Assembly: GCF_030540825.1 (NCBI RefSeq)
Contig: NZ_JAUOEO010000001.1
Location: forward strand, 841,001 to 905,000
Source: Flavivirga spongiicola
Lineage (GTDB): Bacteria > Bacteroidota > Bacteroidia > Flavobacteriales > Flavobacteriaceae
Direction of reading: 5' to 3'
Length of the DNA stretch: 64,000 nt
Below the pieces are notes generated by a model. That model did no database searches, was not told the origin of the DNA, and was given only the letters and a program-made list of their open reading frames with translations. Positions 26,600 through 35,778 of this stretch are shown one piece after another (positions within the stretch are counted from its first letter, which is position 1; the number at the start of each line of letters is the position of its first letter). The position numbers were made by a program, and so were the translations under genes.

Positions 26600-29512
26600 T
26601 TACTTATTATAAATTATTTTATAGGTTTCAATGGCATTTTTACCAATACTTATATCCATATTTTTCCCTGATTGATTTATATTGTTTTCTTCTTCTTCTA
26701 TTAAGTTTGTTTTTATTAATTCAGAAAATGGTTGTGATAGATTTACTGTGGTCTGTTTATCGCTTCCTCCCATTTCTACCAATCTCATAATGACATTATC
26801 GTCATCCTCACTCTTTTTTATAGTGCTTATACGCACCATAGAATCTGATACATTAAAAAAGCTCATGTCTGATGGAAGTTTTCCCTCTTTGTTCGTTTTT
26901 ATTTTTAAAACCGTTCTAAGTGGATGATTAGAAGATGTCCCAAATTGATACGATGTTTTATCACTCGGTTTGTGTGACTTAATAGAAAACTTAAAATGAT
27001 GATCTCCTGTTTGGTGATACCAATTTCCTTCTCCATGACAACTTTTATGAGATGCTAATAATAGACCTTGCAGTACTGGATAGTCAACCGCTTCTCGGGT
27101 TGGATCAATCCAATCTGCTAAGGCTACATCTGTTGCCATAGTTAAAGCAAATTCCTTGGTTTCAGAAGCTATATAATTTAAAACTTCTCTAGGATGAATC
27201 GTTGTAGGCTTACTATCATAGGTTCCTCCCCAAGCCCAGCCTTTTGGTGCTTCTTTCATTTCTGTTTTTCCAACTTCAGCGATTGCCAAAGGCACCTCAT
27301 ATTTTATTTTCGCATTGTCCATATTTAATGGTACAGCAAAACGAAATTCACGATTATGGGTTCCATCCCAGTTTATCATATCGATAGAAAAATCAATTTT
27401 CTTTTCATGATGAAACACTTTTATTTTTTGAACAATCTGTGTATGCTTAAATAGTGTTTTACTCTCATATTGAGTAAAAACATTTCCATCATTAATAACT
27501 CTCCACTGTGATGTATGTTTACTTGTTCTATCATAACCAGCATTATGAGACTTCCCATTGGGATCAAAAACACCTTTCATTTCTGGTTTGGTCATTTGAG
27601 TAAATTCACCCGCTCCATTTCCTGTATATTCTAAAGTAAGGACATCTCCTCCCGAAAATTTCGTGCTTTTAATAACGTCCTTGTTTAAAGAATGATCGAA
27701 CAAAGACCTAATGCCTCCATCTCCTAATTGGATGGTATAAAAATCATTTGTTAACGAATTAGGGGTTACCTCTTTATTTACTTTTAAATCTTTTTTTCCT
27801 TTGATTAAATAAAATGTACTATAACCTAAAGAGGGCACTTTATTTGCAACAAATTGTATTACTTTTTCATCATTCTTAGTTACTACTTGCGATGGTACAG
27901 CCTTTCCTTCTTTATTAACGACATAATAATTACTTGGGTTTTCTATTTTTACTGAAGCGACATCATTTCTCTCCCACGATAAATCATTATATACAATTAC
28001 TGCTCTCGATTTTCTTGTTTTAATTTTATTAGAAATAGAGCTTAACGAATTCTTAATTAATCTATCGGATTCGTTTGCAGCAAACTCAAGCTTGCTCCTG
28101 AATATACTATCAGTAATATGTCCATTTTTACCTCCCCATCCATGATCTGGATAAATAGACTCTTCAAAAGCATTTGAAAGTTCTTTACTAGGATAGTTCT
28201 TAAATGTATTATTGTGAACCAATGCATCTATGGTACTAAATATTTCTGCTGAAGGCAGCATTCTACCAGCTTTTCTTGATGCTGTTACTGCTTTATGGTG
28301 TCCAGGACCATGAATATAAGACCATATATTTGGTCTATCTCCTTCCAGTTTATCAAACTTAGCGCCTTCCTTGTTAATTTCAGCCATAAAACTTGATACT
28401 GTTGCATGCTTTAAAGTAGGTATTTTAATTCCAGTATTCCGAACAATGCCATTCCACTCCTTTACAACTTTCCCATAGTTGGTGGGTCCAGATGCATCAT
28501 TACTTATAACGATAGCAAAATGAGGAGGTAAATTTCTTTCGCCATAATAATCACTCCACATTTTCACCCTATTCTGTATTTTACGCATAGCTTCTAAAGC
28601 GTCTTCATCAAAAAGTCTATAGAATATTACAGCCCACCCATAGTTTCCTGGTGTATAAGTTAAAACAGAAGAACCATCGGGAGATGTCCAATCATAAAAT
28701 CCTTCTTTCATTCTCGAAACAAAAAGGTTTTTAACTCCTGATTTTGCTAAAATTTGCGGGAATTGTAGCGTTCTTCCAGGGACATCTGTATTAAAAGCTG
28801 TTTTAGCGTCACAACCCTTAAAATTATCCTTAATCCATTTTTTACCAAAATACATCTCTCTAATAAGTTGCTCTCCCATCTGCATGCCTTCGTATGGCTG
28901 ATTATAAGTAGCTCCCCATGTGAATCTCCCTTCTTTATTTCTTTCGATAACTTCGTCTTTTCTTTCTGGGTGCTCTTCTATAAATTCTTTTAAATTTAGA
29001 GCCTGTTCCATTCCAAAATGATAAGCTTTATCCGTTTTCATGACATCTAATGCAGGAACAATGATATCATTTATTCTCTCATGCCTGCAATGTTCTGGAG
29101 TATCCATCCAAGCTATATCCTGATGAGAAGAGGAAATAATATGAAATGTACCATCCTTAAAATAATCCCAATCTGATGTTACTAGAGGGGTAAAAAGCTG
29201 TTCTTGGGTTAAACCTGTGTTAGTAGCCACTATTTTCATAATCTCTGGTTGACCAAATACAGGTAGCCACGCCCATGCTTTATCATTTTCATACTTGATT
29301 TTAGATATATACCCATTATTTAATTCTATGCTATCAAAACCAGAAGCAATATTCAATTTCAAAAAGGCTTTGACCAATAAATTGTTTTCTGCTTGCACAT
29401 AATCATATGGACGTTCGTACTCAATTAAAATCGCAGAATGACTGCTTTTGTTTTGGGAAAACCCAAAATTAGTTACGAGTACAAAAAGGATAAGGTAAAT
29501 ACTATTTTTCAT
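26600..29512 (-). CDS. GH38 alpha-mannosidase, exported (first gene of the mannoside operon)
   Basis: This 970-residue protein has a signal peptide (about 1-20, cut near FGFSQ-N). GH38 features: zinc site SSSHQDIAWMD (His130, Asp132), nucleophile Asp243 in FNTDVPGRTLQFPQIL, and a further metal-site His457 in YPDHGWGG. The C-terminal half is the usual beta-sandwich. A perfect LacI-type palindrome lies 26-39 nt upstream of the start, between this gene and the lacI gene, so the operon is probably switched here. The eleven genes down to the phosphofructokinase follow with gaps mostly under 60 nt. Confidence 0.9.
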   Translation of the reverse strand: MKNSIYLILFVLVTNFGFSQNKSSHSAILIEYERPYDYVQAENNLLVKAFLKLNIASGFDSIELNNGYISKIKYENDKAWAWLPVFGQPEIMKIVATNTGLTQEQLFTPLVTSDWDYFKDGTFHIISSSHQDIAWMDTPEHCRHERINDIIVPALDVMKTDKAYHFGMEQALNLKEFIEEHPERKDEVIERNKEGRFTWGATYNQPYEGMQMGEQLIREMYFGKKWIKDNFKGCDAKTAFNTDVPGRTLQFPQILAKSGVKNLFVSRMKEGFYDWTSPDGSSVLTYTPGNYGWAVIFYRLFDEDALEAMRKIQNRVKMWSDYYGERNLPPHFAIVISNDASGPTNYGKVVKEWNGIVRNTGIKIPTLKHATVSSFMAEINKEGAKFDKLEGDRPNIWSYIHGPGHHKAVTASRKAGRMLPSAEIFSTIDALVHNNTFKNYPSKELSNAFEESIYPDHGWGGKNGHITDSIFRSKLEFAANESDRLIKNSLSSISNKIKTRKSRAVIVYNDLSWERNDVASVKIENPSNYYVVNKEGKAVPSQVVTKNDEKVIQFVANKVPSLGYSTFYLIKGKKDLKVNKEVTPNSLTNDFYTIQLGDGGIRSLFDHSLNKDVIKSTKFSGGDVLTLEYTGNGAGEFTQMTKPEMKGVFDPNGKSHNAGYDRTSKHTSQWRVINDGNVFTQYESKTLFKHTQIVQKIKVFHHEKKIDFSIDMINWDGTHNREFRFAVPLNMDNAKIKYEVPLAIAEVGKTEMKEAPKGWAWGGTYDSKPTTIHPREVLNYIASETKEFALTMATDVALADWIDPTREAVDYPVLQGLLLASHKSCHGEGNWYHQTGDHHFKFSIKSHKPSDKTSYQFGTSSNHPLRTVLKIKTNKEGKLPSDMSFFNVSDSMVRISTIKKSEDDDNVIMRLVEMGGSDKQTTVNLSQPFSELIKTNLIEEEENNINQSGKNMDISIGKNAIETYKIIYNK

Positions 29513-29537
29513 TTTTATTTTTATAAAATTATTTTCA

Positions 29538-29551
29538 CTAAAGCGCTTTAG
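29538..29551. promoter_or_regulatory. LacI-type operator before the mannoside operon
   Basis: CTAAAGCGCTTTAG is a perfect 14-bp palindrome with the central CG typical of LacI/GalR operators. It sits between the lacI stop (29580) and the first GH38 start (29512). The identical sequence recurs at 45324-45337, and close variants occur at 30626, 33709, 35765 and 45210. Confidence 0.75.
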
Positions 29552-29579
29552 TTTTTATTTAAAAATTTTGCTGTTTCAA

Positions 29580-30602
29580 TCATAATGCGCCACATGATTT
29601 CCTTATAATAAGAGAGGGTTTTAACATTCTTGTTTTGTTTATTCCACTTTCATTCCCTTGAATCTCATCCATAAGTATATCTACAGAAAAATCCCCTATA
29701 TCAGCTCCTGGTTGCTTAATCGATGTAATAGGCGGGTCAACCAAATCGAAAGCACCTAACTCATCAAAACTAACAATAGCCACCTCATGTGGTACTTTTA
29801 TATTTAACCTTCGAAGCTCCCTTAATCCTAAAGATGTTAAATAATGTGTAGAAAATATTATCGAATCCACACTATTAGGAAACCTAACCAGCTCTCCCAA
29901 AGCTTCTTTAATTTCATCCTTATAATCTACATTACTCAACTCTTTCACTAAAGCATCACTTGGGTCTATATTAAACTCTTTTAACGCCTCCTGATAACCT
30001 AGCAATCGTTGTCTCATAGCTTCTAAACCTGGCTTTAAAGTAACAAACCCTATTTTACGTCTACCTAAATTTAACAAATGCTTAGTTGCTTTTTGAACAC
30101 CTTCAAAATTATCAACAACAACATAGTTCGTATCTATTTCTGGATATAACCTATCAATTAAAACAAATGGAAGCTTATTATCCTTCAGCAACTCAATATC
30201 TTCTGAATTATGTTGCGTTGATGCTAAAATTAAACCATCTACCTGACGATTAATCATCGACTGAATTAACTTTGCCTCATTTTTAGGGTCTTTATTAGAA
30301 CTTGCATACATAACCACATAACCATATTCTTTTGCTTTTCTCTCAATATGTCCCGCTATTTTAGCATAATGATCATCTGAAATATTAGGGATTATTAACC
30401 CTATAGTTTCACTTTTACCTCTACTTAATCCTCGTGCGAGAGAATTAGCTACATAATTGTGCCTCTTAGCATACTCCAAAATTTTTTGCTGTGTATCCTG
30501 ACTAATCTTGTTCTCATCTCCCTTATTATTTAAAACAAGAGACACGGCTGTTGTAGAAACATTCAAGTTTTTAGCAATATCTTTTAAATATAATTTTTTC
30601 AA
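29580..30602 (-). CDS. LacI/GalR-family transcriptional regulator
   Basis: This 340-residue protein has an N-terminal LacI helix-turn-helix (YLKDIAKNLNVSTTAVSLVLNN, about 5-26; hinge NYVANSLARGLSRG), followed by a periplasmic-binding-protein-like ligand domain (ETIGLIIPNISDDHYAKIAG; DGLILASTQ; DRLYPEID). It would repress or activate in response to a sugar or sugar acid. Palindromes with TAAA-CG-TTTA symmetry lie in its own promoter and before the operon, supporting local and self control. The ligand is probably mannose, mannonate or KDG, by context only. Confidence 0.92.
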   Translation of the reverse strand: MKKLYLKDIAKNLNVSTTAVSLVLNNKGDENKISQDTQQKILEYAKRHNYVANSLARGLSRGKSETIGLIIPNISDDHYAKIAGHIERKAKEYGYVVMYASSNKDPKNEAKLIQSMINRQVDGLILASTQHNSEDIELLKDNKLPFVLIDRLYPEIDTNYVVVDNFEGVQKATKHLLNLGRRKIGFVTLKPGLEAMRQRLLGYQEALKEFNIDPSDALVKELSNVDYKDEIKEALGELVRFPNSVDSIIFSTHYLTSLGLRELRRLNIKVPHEVAIVSFDELGAFDLVDPPITSIKQPGADIGDFSVDILMDEIQGNESGINKTRMLKPSLIIRKSCGAL

Positions 30603-30625
30603 TTGAAAATATTTTAACCTTCTGG

Positions 30626-30639
30626 CTAAATCGGTTTAG
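30626..30639. promoter_or_regulatory. LacI-type operator at the lacI transcription start
   Basis: CTAAATCGGTTTAG lies 24-37 nt upstream of the lacI ATG. It falls right where transcription from the promoter at 30646-30674 would begin, as expected for autorepression. Confidence 0.65.
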
Positions 30640-30645
30640 TTAAGG

Positions 30646-30674
30646 CAAATATACATTAATTTTTTTTTTAACAA
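30646..30674 (-). promoter_or_regulatory. Promoter of the lacI gene
   Basis: On the minus strand TTG (30674-30672) and TATATTTG (30653-30646, a perfect TAnnTTTG) are 18 bp apart. The predicted start site falls at about 30640, at the edge of the operator. Confidence 0.72.
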
Positions 30675-30796
30675 AAATAAAATACTTGTTTTAAAATAAC
30701 ATTTTAAATTTAACATATCGATTCTTTAAACGTGAGTTCTACATAAGTAATTACGATTATTACTGTTAACCATCTTATATTTGGGCGTATGTCTCC

Positions 30797-30858
30797 TCGA
30801 GTGCAGTCGAGAGGTATTTAAATAACCTAAAATTTTAATAGGTCTCGACTGCGCTCGA
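30797..30858. repeat. Intergenic inverted repeat (GTCTCGACTGCGCTCGA family)
   Basis: CTCGAGTGCAGTCGAGA on the left pairs with TCTCGACTGCGCTCGA on the right with one mismatch, around a short spacer that itself holds AGGTATTTAAATAACCT. It is much more GC-rich than its surroundings. A related GAGCGGAGTCGA sequence lies at about 62533. These look like dispersed palindromic elements of the genome. Confidence 0.6.
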
Positions 30859-30943
30859 CCCGACAACAATTTAAGACATTAAAAATCAACATAATACAAA
30901 AATATTATATAGGGTTTTAAGTGTATAAATAAAAACTATTACT

Positions 30944-30986
30944 TAAAAAAAACCTGACTAAATTCTAATTCAATCAGGTTTTTTTA
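30944..30986 (-). terminator. Terminator after the first unknown T9SS gene (bidirectional shape)
   Basis: AACCTGA (30951-30957) and TCAGGTT (30974-30980) form a stem flanked by A-runs on one side and T-runs on the other. It could therefore work in both directions. It lies 100 nt after the minus-strand stop at 31086. Confidence 0.65.
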
Positions 30987-31085
30987 AGAAAATTACTTTT
31001 GATAAGTCTATTATGTAGATTTACATGTTTTATCTACTCAAAAAAAATCTCTGCATTCTATTATAAATGCATATTAAAACATCCT

Positions 31086-33686
31086 TTAATCTATTACAAC
31101 TTTTCCTGTAAAAGATTTACCATTAATTTTCACTTTATAAATATACACTCCTGAAGACAAACCTGAAACATCATATGAATATGTTGATCCATATTGGTCT
31201 GATGTATTTAATTTTACAGATTTGCCAAGTAATGTTATTAACTCAATTTCCTTATCAAAACTATTTACTTTTCCTAACTTAACATTTAAAACATCTTGAT
31301 TAGGTGGCTGAAATACTGTTAAAACTGGAGTGTTTATAATAACTTCCTTAGGGGTAGTTTGTACATTTTTTCCATTACCATTTTTTGCTACAGCAGGGTC
31401 AACAAATCCTGGTTTATTATAAAATGATACTTTATCTATATTGAGGTTAAGATTATCCCACCAATACACCCTAACCACTATATGATCATTTGATATATTT
31501 GTTTCATTGTATTCTTTTGCATTGTATATTACACTAAAATACTGATAGCTACTAGGCGACAAAGGAAACTCCCCTTGTTCTACATGCCTAGATGCAATTA
31601 AGGTATTGGTGGTTATATCATAAACCTCAATAGTTGCAACCACTGTATTTGAATTTTTTATGTAATTATCTATTTTCATTTGAACAGAAGCTACCGTCAG
31701 GGTATCATTTCCCAAATATGTTTGTGGTACAGGTCCATAAATAACATGTGCAGCATTATGGCTTGCTGTTGTTAACCGGATCCCTTCAGCAATAGCATCA
31801 TGCCCTGGTGCTTTAATTATGGTATCGTTCTCTGTTTCAAATTGTTTAAATTCAAAGCTTTTTGATGGTTTATTTACAATATCTTTCATAGAAGTCCCTT
31901 GTGGAAAACCTATCCGTTTAACCCCTTCAACACTATACTTCCCTCCTGCTATTGAACCAGTAATTCCGCCGCCTCCTTCTTGTCCTATGGTTCCAAAAGG
32001 TAACATGCCGCCACCAATTTCTAAACAACCTAATTGTGTACATACACAGTGACCGGTAGCACCATTAATATCTGGCAAAACCGTATGAAATAAATCACCA
32101 ATATGTGCCATATGTATAGATTTACCTACATCGAAAGAAGCATTGGAGCTCAAAGTATACGATTGTCTAGCCCAAGAAAACTCATCATCTCCAGATGTTG
32201 CTCCTGTTAAATCTAGATCGGGGTTAATATATCGCCATTTTTTAGGTAAATATATCTGATCTTTTATTCTATATTTTACATCCACATGCGAATCTCTGAC
32301 CTTTTCATAGAATGTTTCATTTGGATAAATATAATCAGCTAAATTTATTTTAGAAGTGAAGTCATTTGCATATTTCGTTATAGCAATTCCATGAATAATA
32401 GACCAACCACCCATTTGAGGAAATCCAAAATCAGGGTTTCCAACTTCATTATAATATTGATATGTCCTATCAAAATAAGGCTCATCGCCATAAAACTTAT
32501 ACCCCATTAACAAATAAACAGGCCTACGAATACCATCTAAAAAAAGCATATTTGTATTACACCAATCCTGATCATAGACCTCATCTGCATCCCCTAGTTT
32601 TTTCACCAAGGCCTTGCTCTTAACAGTAAATGTATCCCCTGAAACTAATGCTTCAATAGGAGCATTATATTGTCCCCAAGGTTGCCGGTTTACTGTTGCA
32701 CATTCACTCCACCACTTAAAATCAGGATCACTCCCCATATTAGCTTCATCAATACTATACCAGTTACACACTTCAGTAAGACATAAATCATTCCCTTCAT
32801 TTAAGGAAGAAGGAATTTCATAATGTTCCGCTCCAGCATATCCTATAGGCCAGTCACCATCTCCTTTTTCTCCTATAGCCAAGAAGTTATAAGGACGAGT
32901 CCCCTCCTTTTGAACAAAATCCAAACTATCTCCATCAAGCCCATTTAGCAACCACAATCCGTTTAATTTTCCATAAAAGCCTGTTTGATCTATCCATGCT
33001 ATATAATACTTACCTACAAATATTAAATCCCACATGTTTGGCTCGTCGTACCCCCCAGCAGAAAAACCCAATCCAGTTATAGCATTGTTAACTAAAGTAT
33101 CTACATGTGAGCTAGAACTTGAACTCTTATTGGTGATACGAGGTGTTCCTACTAAATGTTTATTTGTAGTAAACCTGAATTCTTTAATAGTAATTTTTTT
33201 TGTATCATTCCAATACAACCTTGGTTGAATAAGGTGATTAAGCTTACCCTCTAGAGAAAAATGGAGTTCAAATTCCTGGTACTCATCAGATTTAACAAAT
33301 TCATTTTGCCAAATAACTCTAGAACTTAACACTTTATTATCTGTATAATCTATGACCTCCATATTCAAAACTTGAGCTGCACCATGATTATCATCAATCT
33401 TTATTCTAAAAAAAGCTTTCCCGCTTCCTTCATGTAATTTATATGTACGAGGGCCATTCACTAGATACCCTGCATTATGCAAGTTTGGATCGGCATACCA
33501 ACTTTGGCTATCACCTGGATCTACGGCTCCAGTATCATCATGGCACAAACTAGCCCCAGAATAAGTTAAACTTACTTGATGATCATTCAGAGGTTCCCCA
33601 TAATCATCACAAGCTCTTTGACCAAATAACCATTGACCTGTTATAAGAACAAGAAAAACACTAAAAATACTTTTACTTATTTTCAT
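31086..33686 (-). CDS. Large secreted protein of unrecognised family, T9SS tail (copy 1)
   Basis: This 866-residue protein has a signal peptide (cut near WLFGQ-R). A beta-rich, carbohydrate-binding-like region (about 25-180) contains HEGSGKAFFRIKIDD and ends in KEFRFTTNKHLVGTP. A large core (about 190-620) is rich in Trp, Tyr and Gly, with blocks GKYYIAWIDQTGFYG, WWSECATVNRQPWGQY, HIGDLFHTVLPDINGATGHC and GTIGQEGGGGITGS. A second beta-sandwich-like region (about 630-770) follows, and then a T9SS type A sorting tail (SGLSSGVYIYKVKINGKSFTGKVV). I do not recognise the core as a known hydrolase or lyase family. A near-identical copy lies at 42598-45186, on the other side of a SusCD locus. LacI-like palindromes upstream suggest co-regulation with mannoside genes. 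A glycan-active or glycan-binding surface protein is the best guess. Confidence 0.8.
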   Translation of the reverse strand: MKISKSIFSVFLVLITGQWLFGQRACDDYGEPLNDHQVSLTYSGASLCHDDTGAVDPGDSQSWYADPNLHNAGYLVNGPRTYKLHEGSGKAFFRIKIDDNHGAAQVLNMEVIDYTDNKVLSSRVIWQNEFVKSDEYQEFELHFSLEGKLNHLIQPRLYWNDTKKITIKEFRFTTNKHLVGTPRITNKSSSSSSHVDTLVNNAITGLGFSAGGYDEPNMWDLIFVGKYYIAWIDQTGFYGKLNGLWLLNGLDGDSLDFVQKEGTRPYNFLAIGEKGDGDWPIGYAGAEHYEIPSSLNEGNDLCLTEVCNWYSIDEANMGSDPDFKWWSECATVNRQPWGQYNAPIEALVSGDTFTVKSKALVKKLGDADEVYDQDWCNTNMLFLDGIRRPVYLLMGYKFYGDEPYFDRTYQYYNEVGNPDFGFPQMGGWSIIHGIAITKYANDFTSKINLADYIYPNETFYEKVRDSHVDVKYRIKDQIYLPKKWRYINPDLDLTGATSGDDEFSWARQSYTLSSNASFDVGKSIHMAHIGDLFHTVLPDINGATGHCVCTQLGCLEIGGGMLPFGTIGQEGGGGITGSIAGGKYSVEGVKRIGFPQGTSMKDIVNKPSKSFEFKQFETENDTIIKAPGHDAIAEGIRLTTASHNAAHVIYGPVPQTYLGNDTLTVASVQMKIDNYIKNSNTVVATIEVYDITTNTLIASRHVEQGEFPLSPSSYQYFSVIYNAKEYNETNISNDHIVVRVYWWDNLNLNIDKVSFYNKPGFVDPAVAKNGNGKNVQTTPKEVIINTPVLTVFQPPNQDVLNVKLGKVNSFDKEIELITLLGKSVKLNTSDQYGSTYSYDVSGLSSGVYIYKVKINGKSFTGKVVID

Positions 33687-33708
33687 AATAAAATGTTTAA
33701 CTTAATAA

Positions 33709-33722
33709 CTACATCGGTTTAG
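33709..33722. promoter_or_regulatory. LacI-like half-degenerate operator before copy 1
   Basis: CTACATCGGTTTAG matches the operator set with one mismatch in the left half, 23-36 nt upstream of the copy-1 start. A second degenerate site (CCAAACCGATTTAA) lies at 33774-33787. Confidence 0.45.
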
Positions 33723-33835
33723 TTATTAGTGTTAATTAAAAAATCTTTTTAACTTTCAAAACTTAAGCAATAACCAAACCGATTTAATCATTGTTCAAAA
33801 AAATCTAATAGATTAATTACTTTTTATAAGGGTAA

Positions 33836-35662
33836 TTAATTTACTTCACTAGGGTAATGCAACTTTCGTATTCTCCAAATAAGTTCTTCTGGAGACACAA
33901 CATTTACATTACTGTCCAATTTATCAATGGTCCATTTTACTGGAGTAAGTCCACGTGCCTGTACACCATTCTCCTCAAAGGTTGACCATGCATGCACATT
34001 AGTCCAGCTCATGGCTGAAGCCCCTTGCTGAATAGCCTGATTACTTTCTGAATTAATGAGACCAGATATTTTAGTGGGATCACCAGATCGTTCAAAATTG
34101 GTGCCGTTCCATAATGAGTATTTCGATGAAATTATTGGTATGTGCTTTCCTTCTTTATTTGTAGCCCAATATATTTCTCCATTTCCACTTTCATAAGGTG
34201 AGAAATCATTAACAATCATACCTATTATATCTAATTCTTCAGCATAAACTTGGAAAGCCAGTTTAGCCTCAGCACTATGCAAGTCTCTAGTAATAAAGCC
34301 AAAAATATTGGCGCCCGTTTTTTTAAGATGAAGATTAATTTTCTTAGCAAATTTTCTTAACATAGGTTCACTACCTCCTCTTAATTTCCCAAACATATCT
34401 GGGTAATGATATCCACCTCCATATTCAATTACAGATGTTTGAGTTGGTTGTGTATCAGAAAGATAATCTATTGCATCTGGATACGTTTCTGATAAATTAG
34501 AAACGCAAGTGGTCCATCCCATTGGAAAATCACCGTGGTTTTCATTTGCCCAATAATCGGTATGATGGAAAAAGCTCCCTGAAAGCCATTGTATATTATC
34601 ACCATCAGACATAATAAAACTATGAAAACTACCTTCCTTATCAAAGTCAATATTTTCATGTGAAACAGTCTTTACCTTTTTAGGTTGATACTCATGAGCT
34701 CCAGCAGAGGTTACTGTCATATTCCAGCACCAGTTTGTGGCTGTTGTAAACAGTCCGTTTATAGAAGCCTCTTCGGTATAAGTATGTTCGCCTCCAAAAT
34801 TCCAACCTAAAACTGGAGATATTGGATTTAAGTCTGCTAAAAACACTTCCAGTGGTGTGCCTAATCCATAAAATGAACCTGCATTGTGTGCTATGGCCAT
34901 TCCTCTTTGATTCGGATAAGCCGGGTCACTCATTAAAATAAGGTTTTTATTTAAAGCTGGTTTCAGCCTCCTATAATGGGTTAAATAATTTTCCTTATTA
35001 GCATCATAAATCATTTTTATTCCTAGTTTCTCTGCTTTATCTTTCAGCTTTTTTTCAACAATTATTCCCTTTAAAACAGCAGCGGCTGAGGTTGCGAAAT
35101 TCGCTGACTCATTCCTTCCTGCTCTATCGTCATAAGAATTCCCAGTTGAATTATCAGCCTTATAACTAATATACCCAGGTATAAGTCCTTTATCATTAAA
35201 CCTTCTAACAATATCCCATAAGGTAAGCCTAATTACTTCTGTAAAACCTTGGCGTGCTTTCAATTTATCCAACCAAATTGGATAGGATCCATGAAATGCT
35301 TCAATCCATACCATTTCATCATTCAATCCTTCATTAACTGCCCAAGCCGCAATACCTGCAAGTGATTCTGCAAGAACCCTCTCATCATATGCCTCGGGAT
35401 AAAGATTGCATATAATTAACTTTTTGGCTTTATTTTGATTAGGCCACCAATATTCTTCATCTACTGTAAAAGTCTTAGGTGTAACCTCAATATCATCATT
35501 AATATTAACAACAGGTGGGTCTGGTTCTTGATTGTCATCTATAGGATTATCTTTACTACATCCCAAACCCACAAATAACATAAAAAGAATGCCTATTATA
35601 CTAAGGATAGGAATAGATACATAATCTTCCTTTTTTAAGGATTGACACTTTTTCTTTATCAT
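33836..35662 (-). CDS. GxGYxYP-family putative glycoside hydrolase, lipoprotein
   Basis: This 608-residue protein has a lipoprotein signal ending at Cys35 (FVGLGCSKDN) and a Pro/Asp-rich linker. The family-naming motif is present as GGGYHYP (415-421). Other blocks are NFGGEHTYTEEASINGLF, FIMSDGDNIQWLSGSF and AGAHEYQPKKV. GxGYxYP proteins (separate N- and C-terminal domains in domain databases) occur in Bacteroidetes glycan loci and are predicted, not proven, to be glycosidases. It lies between the T9SS binding-type protein and copy 1 of the unknown family. Its upstream region shares a leader element with the SusC and T9SS genes. Confidence 0.82.
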   Translation of the reverse strand: MIKKKCQSLKKEDYVSIPILSIIGILFMLFVGLGCSKDNPIDDNQEPDPPVVNINDDIEVTPKTFTVDEEYWWPNQNKAKKLIICNLYPEAYDERVLAESLAGIAAWAVNEGLNDEMVWIEAFHGSYPIWLDKLKARQGFTEVIRLTLWDIVRRFNDKGLIPGYISYKADNSTGNSYDDRAGRNESANFATSAAAVLKGIIVEKKLKDKAEKLGIKMIYDANKENYLTHYRRLKPALNKNLILMSDPAYPNQRGMAIAHNAGSFYGLGTPLEVFLADLNPISPVLGWNFGGEHTYTEEASINGLFTTATNWCWNMTVTSAGAHEYQPKKVKTVSHENIDFDKEGSFHSFIMSDGDNIQWLSGSFFHHTDYWANENHGDFPMGWTTCVSNLSETYPDAIDYLSDTQPTQTSVIEYGGGYHYPDMFGKLRGGSEPMLRKFAKKINLHLKKTGANIFGFITRDLHSAEAKLAFQVYAEELDIIGMIVNDFSPYESGNGEIYWATNKEGKHIPIISSKYSLWNGTNFERSGDPTKISGLINSESNQAIQQGASAMSWTNVHAWSTFEENGVQARGLTPVKWTIDKLDSNVNVVSPEELIWRIRKLHYPSEVN

Positions 35663-35714
35663 AATTTTTACTTTTACTTTTATTTTTAATTTTACTATTA
35701 GCTAATTAAAGCTA

Positions 35715-35742
35715 GCATCCAATTTCGACCAACTACAAATGA
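35715..35742 (-). promoter_or_regulatory. Shared leader element (site 1 of 3)
   Basis: GCATCCAATTTCGACCAACT and the following ACAAATGA on the plus strand recur, with few changes, upstream of 37112 and 42380. The element ends 53 nt before the GxGYxYP start. A LacI-like site (ATAAATCGTTTTAG, 35765-35778) lies just upstream of it. Confidence 0.45.
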
Positions 35743-35764
35743 ATAGCTTATAACCATCAGAGAA

Positions 35765-35778
35765 ATAAATCGTTTTAG
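35765..35778. promoter_or_regulatory. LacI-like operator before the GxGYxYP gene
   Basis: ATAAATCGTTTTAG matches the 14-bp palindrome set with the first base changed and an imperfect right half. It overlaps the stop codon of the upstream gene, about 100 nt before the GxGYxYP start. Confidence 0.4.

Larger units (their letters stand above)
30675..31085. other. Intergenic region with a hairpin repeat and a terminator; no gene
   Basis: It contains the inverted repeat at 30797-30858 and the terminator at 30944-30986, both listed. The remainder is A/T-rich without an open frame worth reporting. Confidence 0.6.
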
